Origin: Gammaproteobacteria bacterium
GTDB taxonomy: Bacteria > Pseudomonadota > Gammaproteobacteria > Pseudomonadales > Azotimanducaceae
Assembly (NCBI GenBank): GCA_026708185.1
Contig: JAPOVK010000064.1
Location: 1-63,110, forward strand
DNA: 63,110 nucleotides
Reading direction: 5' to 3'
The notes under the pieces were generated by a model. That model searched no databases. It saw only the letters and a list, made by a program, of their open reading frames with translations, and was not told the origin of the DNA. This document shows, in pieces, positions 1-7,951 of the stretch. Position 1 is the stretch's first letter. Every line of letters starts with the position of its first letter. A program made the position numbers and the translations under genes.

Positions 1-2
1 CG

Positions 3-3000
3 CCCGACATCATCGTGCGCAACGAGAAGCGCATGCTGCAGGAAGCGGTGGACGCGTTGCTGGACAACGGTCGAAGGGGCCGGGCGATCACCGGTTCCAA
101 TCGGCGCCCGCTCAAATCGCTCGCCGACATGATCAAGGGCAAGCAGGGCCGGTTCCGGCAGAACCTGCTCGGCAAGCGGGTCGACTATTCCGGCCGTACC
201 GTGATCGTCGTCGGCCCTACGCTCAAGCTGCATCAGTGCGGACTGCCGAAAAAGATGGCGCTCGAACTCTTCAAGCCGTTCATCTTCGGCAAGCTCGAGG
301 CGCGCGGCTTGGCGACGACCATCAAGGCCGCGAAGAAGATGGTCGAACGCGAAACGGCGGAAGTGTGGGACATCCTCGCGGAGGTCATTCGCGAGCACCC
401 CGTCCTGCTGAACCGCGCGCCGACCCTGCATCGGCTCGGCATACAGGCGTTCGAGCCCCTCCTGATCGAGGGCAAGGCGATCCAATTGCACCCGTTGGTG
501 TGCGCGGCGTTCAACGCCGACTTCGACGGCGACACCATGTCGGTTCACGTGCCGCTCACTCTCGAGGCCCAACTCGAAGCACGGGCGCTGATGATGTCGA
601 CCAACAACGTCCTGTCCCCGGCCAGCGGCGAGCCCATCATCGTGCCGTCGCAGGACGTCGTCCTCGGCCTCTACTACATGACCCGGGAGCGTGCCGGGGC
701 GCGGGGCGAGGGTCTGGTGTTCGCCGATGTCGCGGAGGCGACACGGGCCTTCGGCGACGGCAAGGTCGAATTGCATGCCAGGATCAAGGTCCGCATCGAC
801 GAGATCGACGAGGAGGGGACGCCGGTTTCGGGGCTTACCGAGACCACGGTGGGTCGGGCGCTGCTCTACGAGATCGTGCCGCGCGAACTCGCCTTCGAGT
901 TGGTGAACCAGCCGATGGGCCGACGCCAGATCTCCGACGTGATCAACGCCTGCTACCGCAACGTCGGGCTCAAGGAGACGGTCGTCTTCGCCGACCAGTT
1001 GATGTACATGGGCTTCGAGTACTCGACGCGTTCCGGCGCGTCGATCGGTGTCGAGGACTTCGTCATCCCCCAAGCCAAAGGCGAGATCATCGGCAATGCC
1101 CAGACGGAGGTCGCTGAGATCGAGTCGCAGTACGCATCGGGTCTCGTCACCCAAGGCGAGAAGTACAACAAGGTCGTGGACATCTGGTCCCGCGCGGAAG
1201 GACTGGTCGCGCAGTCCATGATGGACGGCATTTCGCGCGAGACCGTGGTCGGTCGCGACGGCGCGGAACTCGACCAGGATTCGTTCAACTCGGTGTACAT
1301 CTACTCGGACTCCGGGGCACGCGGCTCGCCGACCCAGATCCGCCAGCTTGCCGGAATGCGCGGCCTGATGACGCGCCCCGACGGCAGCATCATCGAGACG
1401 CCGATCATCGCGAACTTCCGCGAGGGGTTGTCGGTGAACGAGTACTTCATCTCGACCCACGGCGCACGCAAGGGCTTGGCCGACACGGCCCTCAAGACGG
1501 CGAACTCCGGCTACCTGACGCGCCGCCTGGTCGACGTCGCCCAGGATCTCGTGGTGACCGAAGCCGACTGCGGGACGGAGGCCGGCCTGCGCATGGCCGC
1601 TCTGATCGAAGGCGGCGACGTGGTGGAACCGTTGGCCGCGCGTGTTCTTGGCCGCGTGGTCGCCGAGACGGTATACGACACGCTCGGCGAAGAGGCGCTC
1701 ATCCCGGCCGGCACCATGCTCGACGAGGCGTGGGTGGAGCGGTTGGAGCACCTCGGCGTCGACGAGATCGCCGTCCGCTCGCCGATCACCTGCGAGACCC
1801 GCTATGGCGTCTGCGCGGAGTGCTACGGCCGTGACCTGGCACGCGGACACAAGGTCAACGTGGGCGAGGCCGTGGGCGTGATCGCCGCGCAGTCGATCGG
1901 CGAACCGGGTACGCAGTTGACCATGCGTACCTTCCATATCGGCGGCGCCGCCTCGCGGGCCACGGCGGCCGACAGCATCCAGGTCAAGCACGGTGGCGTG
2001 GTGCGGATGCACAACGTCAAGACCGTGGACCGGTCGGCCGAGGAGCTGGTTGCCGTGTCGCGATCCGGCGAGATGGCCATCGTCGACGAACACGGTCGCG
2101 AGCGCGAGCGCTACAAGCTGCCGTACGGCGCGGTCATCTCGGTGCAGCCGGACGCGGCCATCGAGGCGGGCCAGATCATCGCCCAATGGGATCCGCATAC
2201 CCGCCCGATCATCACCGAAGTGGTCGGCAAGGTGGTCTTCGAGGACATGGAGGAAGGGCTGTCGATCAACCGCCAGATGGACGAGATCACGGGTCTTTCG
2301 AGCATCACCGTGCTCGACATGAACGATCGACCGAGCGCTGGCAAGGACCTACGCCCGGGCGTGAAACTCGTCGACGAGAACGGCGATCCCGTCAACCTTG
2401 TGGGGACGGACGTACCGGCCCACTACCCGTTGCCGGAGAAGTCGATCCTGAACTTGGAAGACGGGGATCAGGTGGGCGTCGGCGACGTGATTGCCCGCAT
2501 CCCCCACGAGGGCTCCAAGGCGCGCGACATCACCGGCGGCCTGCCTCGTGTCGCCGACCTGTTCGAAGCCCGCAAGCCCAAGGAGCCGGCGATCCTCGCC
2601 GAGACGACCGGCACCGTCAGCTTCGGCAAGGAGACCAAGGGCAAGCGTCGCCTCGTGATTACGCCGCCGCCGAGTGAGGACGGCGTCCCCTCGGAGCCGG
2701 TGGAAACGCTGATTCCGAAGTGGCGCGAGATCTCGGTCTTCGAAGGCGAGCACGTGGAACGCGGGGAAGTGGTCTCGGAGGGTCCGGAAAGCCCTCACGA
2801 CATCCTGCGCCTGAAGTCGGTGGCCGAACTCGCCCGCTACATCACCTCGGAGATCCAGGAGGTCTACCGGCTCCAGGGCGTGACGATCAACGACAAGCAC
2901 ATCGAGACGATCATGCGCCAGATGCTGCGCAAGGTCGAAGTGCTCGACGCCGGCGACTCGGACTTCATCCGCGGCGAGCAGCTCGAGTACGTCAACGCGT

Positions 3001-3356
3001 TGGCCGAGAACGAGCGTCTAGTTGCCGAGGACAAGGCGCCGCTCGAGTTCGAGCGGGTTCTGCTCGGCATCACCAAGGCGTCGCTGGCGACGGAGTCGTT
3101 CATCTCGGCGGCTTCCTTCCAGGAGACGACGCGGGTGCTCACCGAGGCAGCGGTCACGGGCAAGCGCGACTTCCTGCGCGGACTCAAGGAGAACGTCGTC
3201 GTCGGTCGCTTGATCCCTGCGGGCACCGGGCTGACGTACCACAAGGAACGCCGGCAACGCCGCGAGGAGGAGACGCAGGCACGCATTGCCCGCGAGCAGG
3301 GCGCAACCGCTGACGAGATCGAGCAGGCACTCTCGGAGGCGTTGAGTTCGAGTTGA
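3..3356 (+). CDS. rpoC: DNA-directed RNA polymerase subunit beta' (5' end outside window)
   Basis: Largest catalytic subunit of RNA polymerase. The open frame runs in from the left edge, so about 295 N-terminal residues (zinc ribbon, clamp start) are missing by comparison with E. coli RpoC; about 1,117 residues are present. The Mg-binding active-site motif NADFDGD is encoded at 513-533. The second zinc site is visible as a Cys in EADCGTE followed by the [15 protein letters not shown] cluster near 1565-1830, and the trigger-loop/bridge-helix region is intact. The protein ends with a charged helical tail. rpoB should lie immediately upstream. In many gammaproteobacteria rpsL follows directly; here 3.6 kb of accessory DNA intervenes. 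Confidence 0.98.
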   Translation, partial: PDIIVRNEKRMLQEAVDALLDNGRRGRAITGSNRRPLKSLADMIKGKQGRFRQNLLGKRVDYSGRTVIVVGPTLKLHQCGLPKKMALELFKPFIFGKLEARGLATTIKAAKKMVERETAEVWDILAEVIREHPVLLNRAPTLHRLGIQAFEPLLIEGKAIQLHPLVCAAFNADFDGDTMSVHVPLTLEAQLEARALMMSTNNVLSPASGEPIIVPSQDVVLGLYYMTRERAGARGEGLVFADVAEATRAFGDGKVELHARIKVRIDEIDEEGTPVSGLTETTVGRALLYEIVPRELAFELVNQPMGRRQISDVINACYRNVGLKETVVFADQLMYMGFEYSTRSGASIGVEDFVIPQAKGEIIGNAQTEVAEIESQYASGLVTQGEKYNKVVDIWSRAEGLVAQSMMDGISRETVVGRDGAELDQDSFNSVYIYSDSGARGSPTQIRQLAGMRGLMTRPDGSIIETPIIANFREGLSVNEYFISTHGARKGLADTALKTANSGYLTRRLVDVAQDLVVTEADCGTEAGLRMAALIEGGDVVEPLAARVLGRVVAETVYDTLGEEALIPAGTMLDEAWVERLEHLGVDEIAVRSPITCETRYGVCAECYGRDLARGHKVNVGEAVGVIAAQSIGEPGTQLTMRTFHIGGAASRATAADSIQVKHGGVVRMHNVKTVDRSAEELVAVSRSGEMAIVDEHGRERERYKLPYGAVISVQPDAAIEAGQIIAQWDPHTRPIITEVVGKVVFEDMEEGLSINRQMDEITGLSSITVLDMNDRPSAGKDLRPGVKLVDENGDPVNLVGTDVPAHYPLPEKSILNLEDGDQVGVGDVIARIPHEGSKARDITGGLPRVADLFEARKPKEPAILAETTGTVSFGKETKGKRRLVITPPPSEDGVPSEPVETLIPKWREISVFEGEHVERGEVVSEGPESPHDILRLKSVAELARYITSEIQEVYRLQGVTINDKHIETIMRQMLRKVEVLDAGDSDFIRGEQLEYVNALAENERLVAEDKAPLEFERVLLGITKASLATESFISAASFQETTRVLTEAAVTGKRDFLRGLKENVVVGRLIPAGTGLTYHKERRQRREEETQARIAREQGATADEIEQALSEALSSS

Positions 3357-3419
3357 CCCGGACCCGTCGGCGGAGCTCGACTCCGCTCGACGGCGCCCGT
3401 CTCTGCGCGACGGGGCCGA

Positions 3420-3603
3420 CTACTCCGACCAGGCGCGTTGCCCGGGCGTGGGCGGTTCTTCGGGGCCGCCCGCGAAGCATTGCGCGATGGCCATCCACCG
3501 GGTTGCCGTCTCGCCGGTTACGGCCAAATCGGTGTCGGCGATGTTGCGTCCCGGCGTGACGACAGGGCAGAACTCGACGGCTGATTGAGCAGGTCGTAGA
3601 CGC
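3420..3603 (-). pseudogene. Truncated, internally deleted copy of the TIGR03084-family gene
   Basis: This stretch aligns on the same strand with the 3' part of the intact gene at 4144-4923. Positions 3420-3584 match 4144-4302 including the stop codon, then the match jumps to 3585-3603 versus 4487-4504, so about 184 nt are deleted. The deletion is not a multiple of three and puts the YDLL-coding segment out of frame with the C-terminal part. The first roughly 140 codons are absent. Several substitutions separate the copies, so it is a diverged relic and not a fresh duplication. Confidence 0.7.
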
Positions 3604-3624
3604 TACTGCGGAGGCGAGGATAAA

Positions 3625-3891
3625 GTGGAGATCCGGACGTTTTCGAGCGTATGGGATGCGGTCGCAGACTCCCCCGAAGAGGCGGACAACCTGAAGCTGC
3701 GCTCTCAGATCATGGATGCGATAGAGGAGTACATCCTGCGGGAGGGCATCACGCAAAGGGTCGCGGCCGAACGGCTGGGCGTACCTCGCTCACGGATCAG
3801 TGAACTAATGAACGGTCGGCTCAGCAAGTTCACGATCGACAAGCTGGTGAAGATGGCGGGAAGGGTCGGACTGTCAGTGACCATGGGTTGA
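3625..3891 (+). CDS. HTH-domain antitoxin-like protein (HTH_37 / HigA type)
   Basis: An 88-residue protein starting with GTG behind an AGGA at 3617-3620. It has a short N-terminal segment (EIRTFSSVWDAVADSPEEA) followed by an XRE-like helix-turn-helix (ITQRVAAERLGVPRSRISEL at about residues 45-65) and a short C-terminal helix. This arrangement is typical of the HTH_37 family, whose members are antitoxins or repressors encoded just after a HigB/RelE-like toxin. No toxin gene is visible upstream; the space is taken by the TIGR03084 relic. It probably binds DNA and may repress its own promoter. Whether it still neutralises anything is unknown. Confidence 0.75.
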   Translation: MEIRTFSSVWDAVADSPEEADNLKLRSQIMDAIEEYILREGITQRVAAERLGVPRSRISELMNGRLSKFTIDKLVKMAGRVGLSVTMG

Positions 3892-3901
3892 GGATCGGTC
3901 G

Positions 3902-4138
3902 TCCGCCGGGAGACCGATCACGGCCGGGATCCTCGGCATCGACTTCACCAGTCGTCCAACTCGCCGTAAGCCGATCACGGTCGCCGAATGCACCTTGTCC
4001 GGCGATTGCTTGCCGGTCGCCGTGTTGTGCGCGGTCCAAGGAGCGTGGGCGATTGGACAGCCGCGATTCGGCATCCCGCCGGACTGCGAGACCGAAGGCT
4101 GGATCGTCGATCCGGCGCTGGCGATTGGGGTGCGTTGA
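3902..4138 (+). pseudogene. Remnant resembling a DUF429-family protein
   Basis: One forward frame ending in TGA at 4136-4138 reads as plausible protein: GILGIDFTSRPTRRKPITVA, then AECTLSGD, and later CETEGWIVDPALA. The GxDFTSxPxxRKPIxVA pattern is what I associate with the N-terminus of DUF429 (a predicted RNase H-fold family of over 200 residues). Only about 75 codons are present, no start codon is evident, and the middle of the family is missing, so this looks like a gene that lost its interior. The family assignment is from memory of the motif and is tentative. Confidence 0.45.
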
Positions 4139-4143
4139 GTCAC

Positions 4144-4923
4144 CTACCAAAGCCTCTGCCCCGCTGCGGGCGGTTCTTCAGGACCGCCGGCGAAGCACTG
4201 CGCGATGGCCATCCACCGGGTTGCTGTCTCGCCGGTCACGGCCAGATCGGTGTCGGCGATGTTGCGTCCCTGCGTGACGACATGGCAGAACTCGACGGCT
4301 GAGCCCTCGACGCGATCCGCCGTCTCCGGTTCGCCCCACTCCCAGGTCGCGCCCGACGGCGCGGTCAGTCGGACATAGGGAACCACCGCCGGTATCTCCA
4401 GGCCACGGTTCGCAAATGCCCAGCCGAACGTGCGCACGCCGATCACCGCGATGTTTTTGATGCGGTCGGTGTTCGGCCGCGGCTTCTTGAGCAGGTCGTA
4501 GACGTCTTGGCCATGCGCCCAGGTTTCCATCTGCCGGGCGGTCGCGAACATGCGTGCACTCATGTCCGGCCCGAACCACGGTATGCGCGCGCGGGGATCG
4601 ACTCCGCTGAGCAGGTCGCACAGTTTGCCGAGGTAGGCGTGCCAGCACTCGCCAAGCTCCGGGCCCTCGGGAAGCTCGAATCGAGCGCTGGAGGATCCGC
4701 GGCTCGAGATGGCCGGCTCGCGCCGCGTGGCCATGGCGCGGAACTCGTCGGCGTCGGTGAGCGCGAGGTGGGCGACGCGGTCCGTGGTGTGCAAGTGCGC
4801 GATCACGTCGTTGACGGTCCAGTTCTTGAAGGGCGTGGGACGCTGCCATGCGTCGCGGTCCAGGACACGCACGAGTTCGTAGAGTTCGGCGCCTTCGGCG
4901 CGTAGGTCAAGGGCTTGTTGCAT
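4144..4923 (-). CDS. TIGR03084-family / maleylpyruvate isomerase-like metal-binding protein
   Basis: A 259-residue protein of the DinB/MDMPI-like superfamily. The N-terminal four-helix part carries WTVNDVIAHLHTTDRVAHLA at about residues 35-55, with the His typical of the metal site, and a second His occurs in ETWAHGQDVYDLL. The C-terminal part (VTGETATRWMAIAQCF) matches the sterol-carrier-like region seen in TIGR03084 proteins, which are best known from actinobacteria. Function is not established; relatives catalyse thiol-dependent isomerisation or transfer. It is transcribed leftwards alone, and a broken copy lies 540 bp downstream. The first codon is ATG at 4923. Confidence 0.8.
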   Translation of the reverse strand: MQQALDLRAEGAELYELVRVLDRDAWQRPTPFKNWTVNDVIAHLHTTDRVAHLALTDADEFRAMATRREPAISSRGSSSARFELPEGPELGECWHAYLGKLCDLLSGVDPRARIPWFGPDMSARMFATARQMETWAHGQDVYDLLKKPRPNTDRIKNIAVIGVRTFGWAFANRGLEIPAVVPYVRLTAPSGATWEWGEPETADRVEGSAVEFCHVVTQGRNIADTDLAVTGETATRWMAIAQCFAGGPEEPPAAGQRLW

Positions 4924-5034
4924 GCGGGGTTCTTAAGTCGATTGCGTGGGGGTTGTGTGCCGATCATCCGCGTGGCGAAAGACCGGGCCGACGTATCGTA
5001 CACTGACGCCAACCGAGCATTAGTGGGGAAGAGC

Positions 5035-5499
5035 ATGCGCCTTCAGCTTGCACTCAACGTCGACAATCTCGACGAGGCCATTGCCTTCTACCGCAAGATC
5101 TTTGGCGTGGACGTGCACAAGCGGCGCCCGGGCTACGCCAACTTCGAAGTTGAGTCGCCGCCGCTCAAGCTCGTTCTGTTCGAGAATCCGGGCGCACAGC
5201 GCCTCAACCATCTCGGCGTCGAGGTGTTCGACGATGCCTCCGTGGCCGCCGCCGGCGAGCGTCTGCGTGAAGCGGGCCTCGTGCCGGTCGCCGAGGAGCG
5301 CGAGGTCTGCTGCTTCGCCGAACAGAACAAGGTCTTCACCCACGATCCGCAGGGTACGCGTTGGGAGTGGTACCGGATCACCGACGACGCGTCCGGGAGT
5401 GTCCCCGCCGTGGAGGAGCGCGGCGCCGGGGAGGCTTACGCCGAGACCGGAACGGCCCGCGTCGATTCGGATTCCGAACCTTGTTGTTCGATGAGGTGA
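5035..5499 (+). CDS. VOC-family metalloprotein, ArsI/CadI-like
   Basis: A 154-residue vicinal-oxygen-chelate protein. The start at 5035 has a GGGGAAG ribosome site just upstream; the open frame extends further left but without an RBS. Metal ligands of the VOC fold are suggested by RLNHLGVEVF (His) and a C-terminal RWEWYRI (Glu). The vicinal cysteine pair in REVCCFAEQNKVFTHDPQG is the signature of ArsI, the dioxygenase that breaks the carbon-arsenic bond of methylarsenite, and of CadI-type proteins. A second Cys pair sits at the C-terminus (EPCCSMR). No arsR, arsB or arsM neighbour is present, so the physiological substrate is inferred from family only. Confidence 0.82.
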   Translation: MRLQLALNVDNLDEAIAFYRKIFGVDVHKRRPGYANFEVESPPLKLVLFENPGAQRLNHLGVEVFDDASVAAAGERLREAGLVPVAEEREVCCFAEQNKVFTHDPQGTRWEWYRITDDASGSVPAVEERGAGEAYAETGTARVDSDSEPCCSMR

Positions 5500-6299
5500 G
5501 CGTCGGTTCGGCGCCCCGCCGGCCCGCATGCCCGCCCAGTCACTTCTGATGTGGGTCGAGGAATGGGAACGCTTGGCCGCGTCCGCTACGCGTTTTGGCT
5601 CAACCAGCGCGAGAAAGGCGATAATGCCATGGGCGTCGAGTTGGCCGGCTCGAGGGTCTGGACTGGAGGACACCCTCGACCGTCAAGTGTCGTAGCGCGT
5701 CCCGGTTCTCTCTCGCTAACTGTCCGATACAGGCATCGACGGCTAGTACTCGGGATGGCGCGAAACCACACATTTCCATCTGCTCGTGGAGACGCTCGCG
5801 GACTTGAGCGACTCCGCCTGCGACAAGCCAACTCCTCAGATCATCAACGGAGCTGCCGACTGACCTGAAACGATCGTTCTCCAAGACGTCGAGCGTATAC
5901 CGGAACGTGTCCCGTAAGAATGGCTCCCAGCCATCACGTTCCAGATGTTCGATCAAGGCCACCAGTCTCTCCCGACCCTGAGTTTTGTTGGGATGATACG
6001 CCCCATACGTCCTCCCCTGGTACCTGGAATGCCCGCTATACATTGGCCCGCCAGCCAACACCGCCTGTCGACGAGACCCCACCAACACGCCACCGATATG
6101 GCCGGGACAGCAACCGTCGGCGCTGCTCCGCATCCCGCTACCGAGCCGCCAGCAGCAGCTTGACCCTCGAGCGAAACCGCCAATAAACTCCTGCGACTCC
6201 GACGCCGGGTGCTAGGGATCAACCCGGCCCCGTTGCCCAAGGTTAGTGGACGACGGTACGATCCCGTTCCGCACTCGGGTGAACCGGCGGCGAGCCGCT
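5500..6299. other. Island spacer with no convincing gene
   Basis: About 800 bp without a gene I can defend. The longest open frame is on the minus strand (5600-6133). Its central part, roughly 5660-6040, reads like a soluble helical protein (for example ERLVALIEHLERDGWEP), but it lacks an RBS and its C-terminal part has atypical composition. A forward frame near 5540-5650 (MWVEEWERL and, one frame over, FWLNQREKGDNAM) also looks protein-like and may be a frameshifted scrap. I recognise neither. Confidence 0.4.
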
Positions 6300-6503
6300 A
6301 TGCCGCGCAAGATAAGGCAGCTACTGAGCGACCTCCGATCGGCGGGGTTCGTGGAGGTAAAGTCTGGCGGGAAAGGTTCACATCGGAAGTTCATGCACCC
6401 TCGTTTCCCGGGCGCGGTGACCGTGAGTGGAAAGGCAGGCGACGACGCAAAACAATATCAGGAACAGCAAGTTGAACGCGCCGTCGAGGAGGTGAACAAG
6501 TGA
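6300..6503 (+). CDS. hicA: HicA-family mRNA interferase toxin
   Basis: A 67-residue protein with the dsRNA-binding-like HicA fold. It begins MPRKIRQLLSDLRSAGF and contains GGKGSHRKF, where the His of the GSH motif is the catalytic residue of HicA RNases, followed by the typical strand PGAVTVSGKAGDDAK. Start chosen at ATG 6300 because the open frame upstream has no family similarity. Its stop overlaps the GTG start of hicB by 4 bp (GTGA), so the pair is translationally coupled. Free HicA cleaves mRNA and halts growth; it is held inactive by HicB. Confidence 0.9.
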   Translation: MPRKIRQLLSDLRSAGFVEVKSGGKGSHRKFMHPRFPGAVTVSGKAGDDAKQYQEQQVERAVEEVNK

Positions 6504-6721
6504 GACCGAGCGACCGCTACCACAAGTGGATTGAATGGAGCGATCGGGATGGCACCTACTTGGGTCGTTGCCCCGATGTCATTACGGGGATTCATGGGTC
6601 CGACCCCATACGGCTTTACGACGAACTCTGTGCCGTCGTCGATGAAGTGCTCATGGCGCTCAAGGAATCCGAGCGGACTCTCCCGGAGCCGCTGACCCGT
6701 CCGATGCGGGAAGTCGCCTAG
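6500..6721 (+). CDS. hicB: HicB-family antitoxin, short form
   Basis: A 73-residue protein starting with GTG that overlaps hicA. The sequence [20 protein letters not shown] and the following [10 protein letters not shown] match the partial RNase H fold of HicB antitoxins, which bind and occlude HicA. It ends soon after this domain and lacks the C-terminal ribbon-helix-helix or HTH DNA-binding domain found in longer HicB proteins, so autoregulation by this protein alone is doubtful. The gene order toxin then antitoxin is usual for hicAB. Confidence 0.85.
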   Translation: MRPSDRYHKWIEWSDRDGTYLGRCPDVITGIHGSDPIRLYDELCAVVDEVLMALKESERTLPEPLTRPMREVA

Positions 6722-6866
6722 CGACGCTGCCCCGCCGAAGAACGGGCCAAGTTCCGACGGTACGTGGACTTTCACCTCCACGCGTCGTGTTCGGCGAGGA
6801 GTTTGAGTCGCTTCCCCCGCTGAAACCGGCCTTTCGGGGTGAGCGTGTGCGGGGTCGGGCGGAGAG

Positions 6867-6895
6867 TTGTAAGCCGCGCGGAGTCAGCCTACAAT
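6867..6895 (+). promoter_or_regulatory. Predicted sigma-70 promoter of the str operon
   Basis: A -35 element TTGTAA at 6867-6872 and a -10 element TACAAT at 6890-6895 are separated by exactly 17 bp. The transcript would start about 60 nt before rpsL. An own promoter is needed here because the accessory island separates rpsL from the rpoBC transcription unit. Confidence 0.65.
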
Positions 6896-6960
6896 CGCGC
6901 GCCACCGCGGACGCGGGCGGTTTTCTCGACCGCGTCTGGCCGACGACCCAAGGAGACCCG

Positions 6961-7332
6961 ATGGCAACGATCAGCCAGCTTGTGCGCAAACCCCGCAAGC
7001 GACGGATCGCCAAGAACATGGTGCCCGCTTTGCAGCGCAGCCCGCAGAAGCGCGGAACCTGCACGCGCGTCTACACGACGACGCCGAAGAAGCCGAACTC
7101 GGCGCTGCGCAAGGTGTGTCGCGTCCGGCTGACCAACGGTTACGAGGTCAACTCCTACATCGGCGGCGAGGGGCACAACCTGCAGGAGCACTCGGTGGTA
7201 CTGATCCGCGGCGGGCGGGTCAAGGACCTGCCGGGCGTGCGCTACCACACCGTGCGCGGCGCCCTCGACACGGCGGCGGTGGCGGACCGGCGGCAGCGTC
7301 GGTCGAAGTACGGCACCAAGCGGCCCAAATAG
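6961..7332 (+). CDS. rpsL: 30S ribosomal protein S12
   Basis: Decoding-centre protein of the small subunit, 123 residues as usual. The start ATG at 6961 follows the sequence CCAAGGAGAC, a good ribosome site; the longer open frame upstream is not part of the gene. The loops that touch the A-site, [11 protein letters not shown] and [13 protein letters not shown], are canonical, with Lys at the positions whose mutation gives streptomycin resistance, so the protein looks wild-type. The Asp in VKDLPG is the residue methylthiolated by RimO in other bacteria. First gene of the str operon, 45 bp before rpsG. Confidence 0.98.
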   Translation: MATISQLVRKPRKRRIAKNMVPALQRSPQKRGTCTRVYTTTPKKPNSALRKVCRVRLTNGYEVNSYIGGEGHNLQEHSVVLIRGGRVKDLPGVRYHTVRGALDTAAVADRRQRRSKYGTKRPK

Positions 7333-7377
7333 CGCGTGAAGACACGGCATCACGCGATGCCTTTGCGGAGACCATAG

Positions 7378-7848
7378 ATGCCAAGACGCCGAGTCGTTGC
7401 CAAGCGGGAAATCCTGCCCGACCCGAAATACGGCAACCAAACCGTTGCCAAGTTCGTCAACCACGTCATGGTGAGCGGCAAGAAGTCGGTGGCCGAACGC
7501 ATCGTCTACGGCGCGCTGACTCACATCGAAGGCCGTGATCGCCGGGATCCCATCGAGACGTTTGAAAAGGCGCTCGAGTCCGTCGCGCCGTTCGTCGAGG
7601 TCAAGTCGCGCCGGGTTGGCGGTGCGACCTACCAGGTGCCGGTCGAAGTGCGACCGAGCCGGCGCCAGGCGCTGGCGATGCGCTGGCTCGTGGATAGCGC
7701 CCGGGCGCGCAGCGAGAAGACCATGGCGGCGCGTCTCGCCGGCGAACTCGTGGATGCGGCCGAAGGGCGCGGCTCGGCGGTACGCAGGCGGGAAGAGACC
7801 CATCGCATGGCGGATGCCAACCGCGCGTTCGCTCACTACCGCTTCTAG
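7378..7848 (+). CDS. rpsG: 30S ribosomal protein S7
   Basis: Primary binding protein for the 3' major (head) domain of 16S rRNA, 156 residues. It starts [16 protein letters not shown] and carries the conserved KVxxFVNHVM-like helix, the beta-hairpin [13 protein letters not shown] that reaches the E-site, and the C-terminal [15 protein letters not shown]. In E. coli S7 represses str-operon translation by binding the rpsL-rpsG intercistronic mRNA; the 45-nt spacer here is short for that structure, so feedback of the E. coli kind is uncertain. Confidence 0.98.
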   Translation: MPRRRVVAKREILPDPKYGNQTVAKFVNHVMVSGKKSVAERIVYGALTHIEGRDRRDPIETFEKALESVAPFVEVKSRRVGGATYQVPVEVRPSRRQALAMRWLVDSARARSEKTMAARLAGELVDAAEGRGSAVRRREETHRMADANRAFAHYRF

Positions 7849-7951
7849 TCCGATGCGCTAAGCGCAGGACAAGCACGCCCTCCAACCGTTAAACAACCCG
7901 ACTGTCAACAGGGGGTCCCCGGCCGGGGCCGCCAACCGAGGACGCAAAGAA

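Noticed and set aside
236-1117. Long forward open frame inside rpoC
   Set aside because: Overlaps the conserved rpoC frame fully and its translation is Arg/Ala/Gly-rich, typical of an alternative frame in GC-rich DNA.
2349-2900. 183-codon minus-strand frame within rpoC
   Set aside because: Antisense shadow of conserved rpoC sequence with no recognisable protein.
3357-3419. Terminator after rpoC
   Set aside because: Only short 5-bp stems (CGGAG/CTCCG) are possible and no T-run follows, so I do not call it.
6826-6840. Weak hairpin (CCCCG...CGGGG) after hicB as a terminator
   Set aside because: Only five base pairs with a long loop and no T-run.
6889-7836. 315-codon antisense frame across rpsL and rpsG
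   Set aside because: Complementary to two certain ribosomal genes; length is explained by codon bias of the sense strand.
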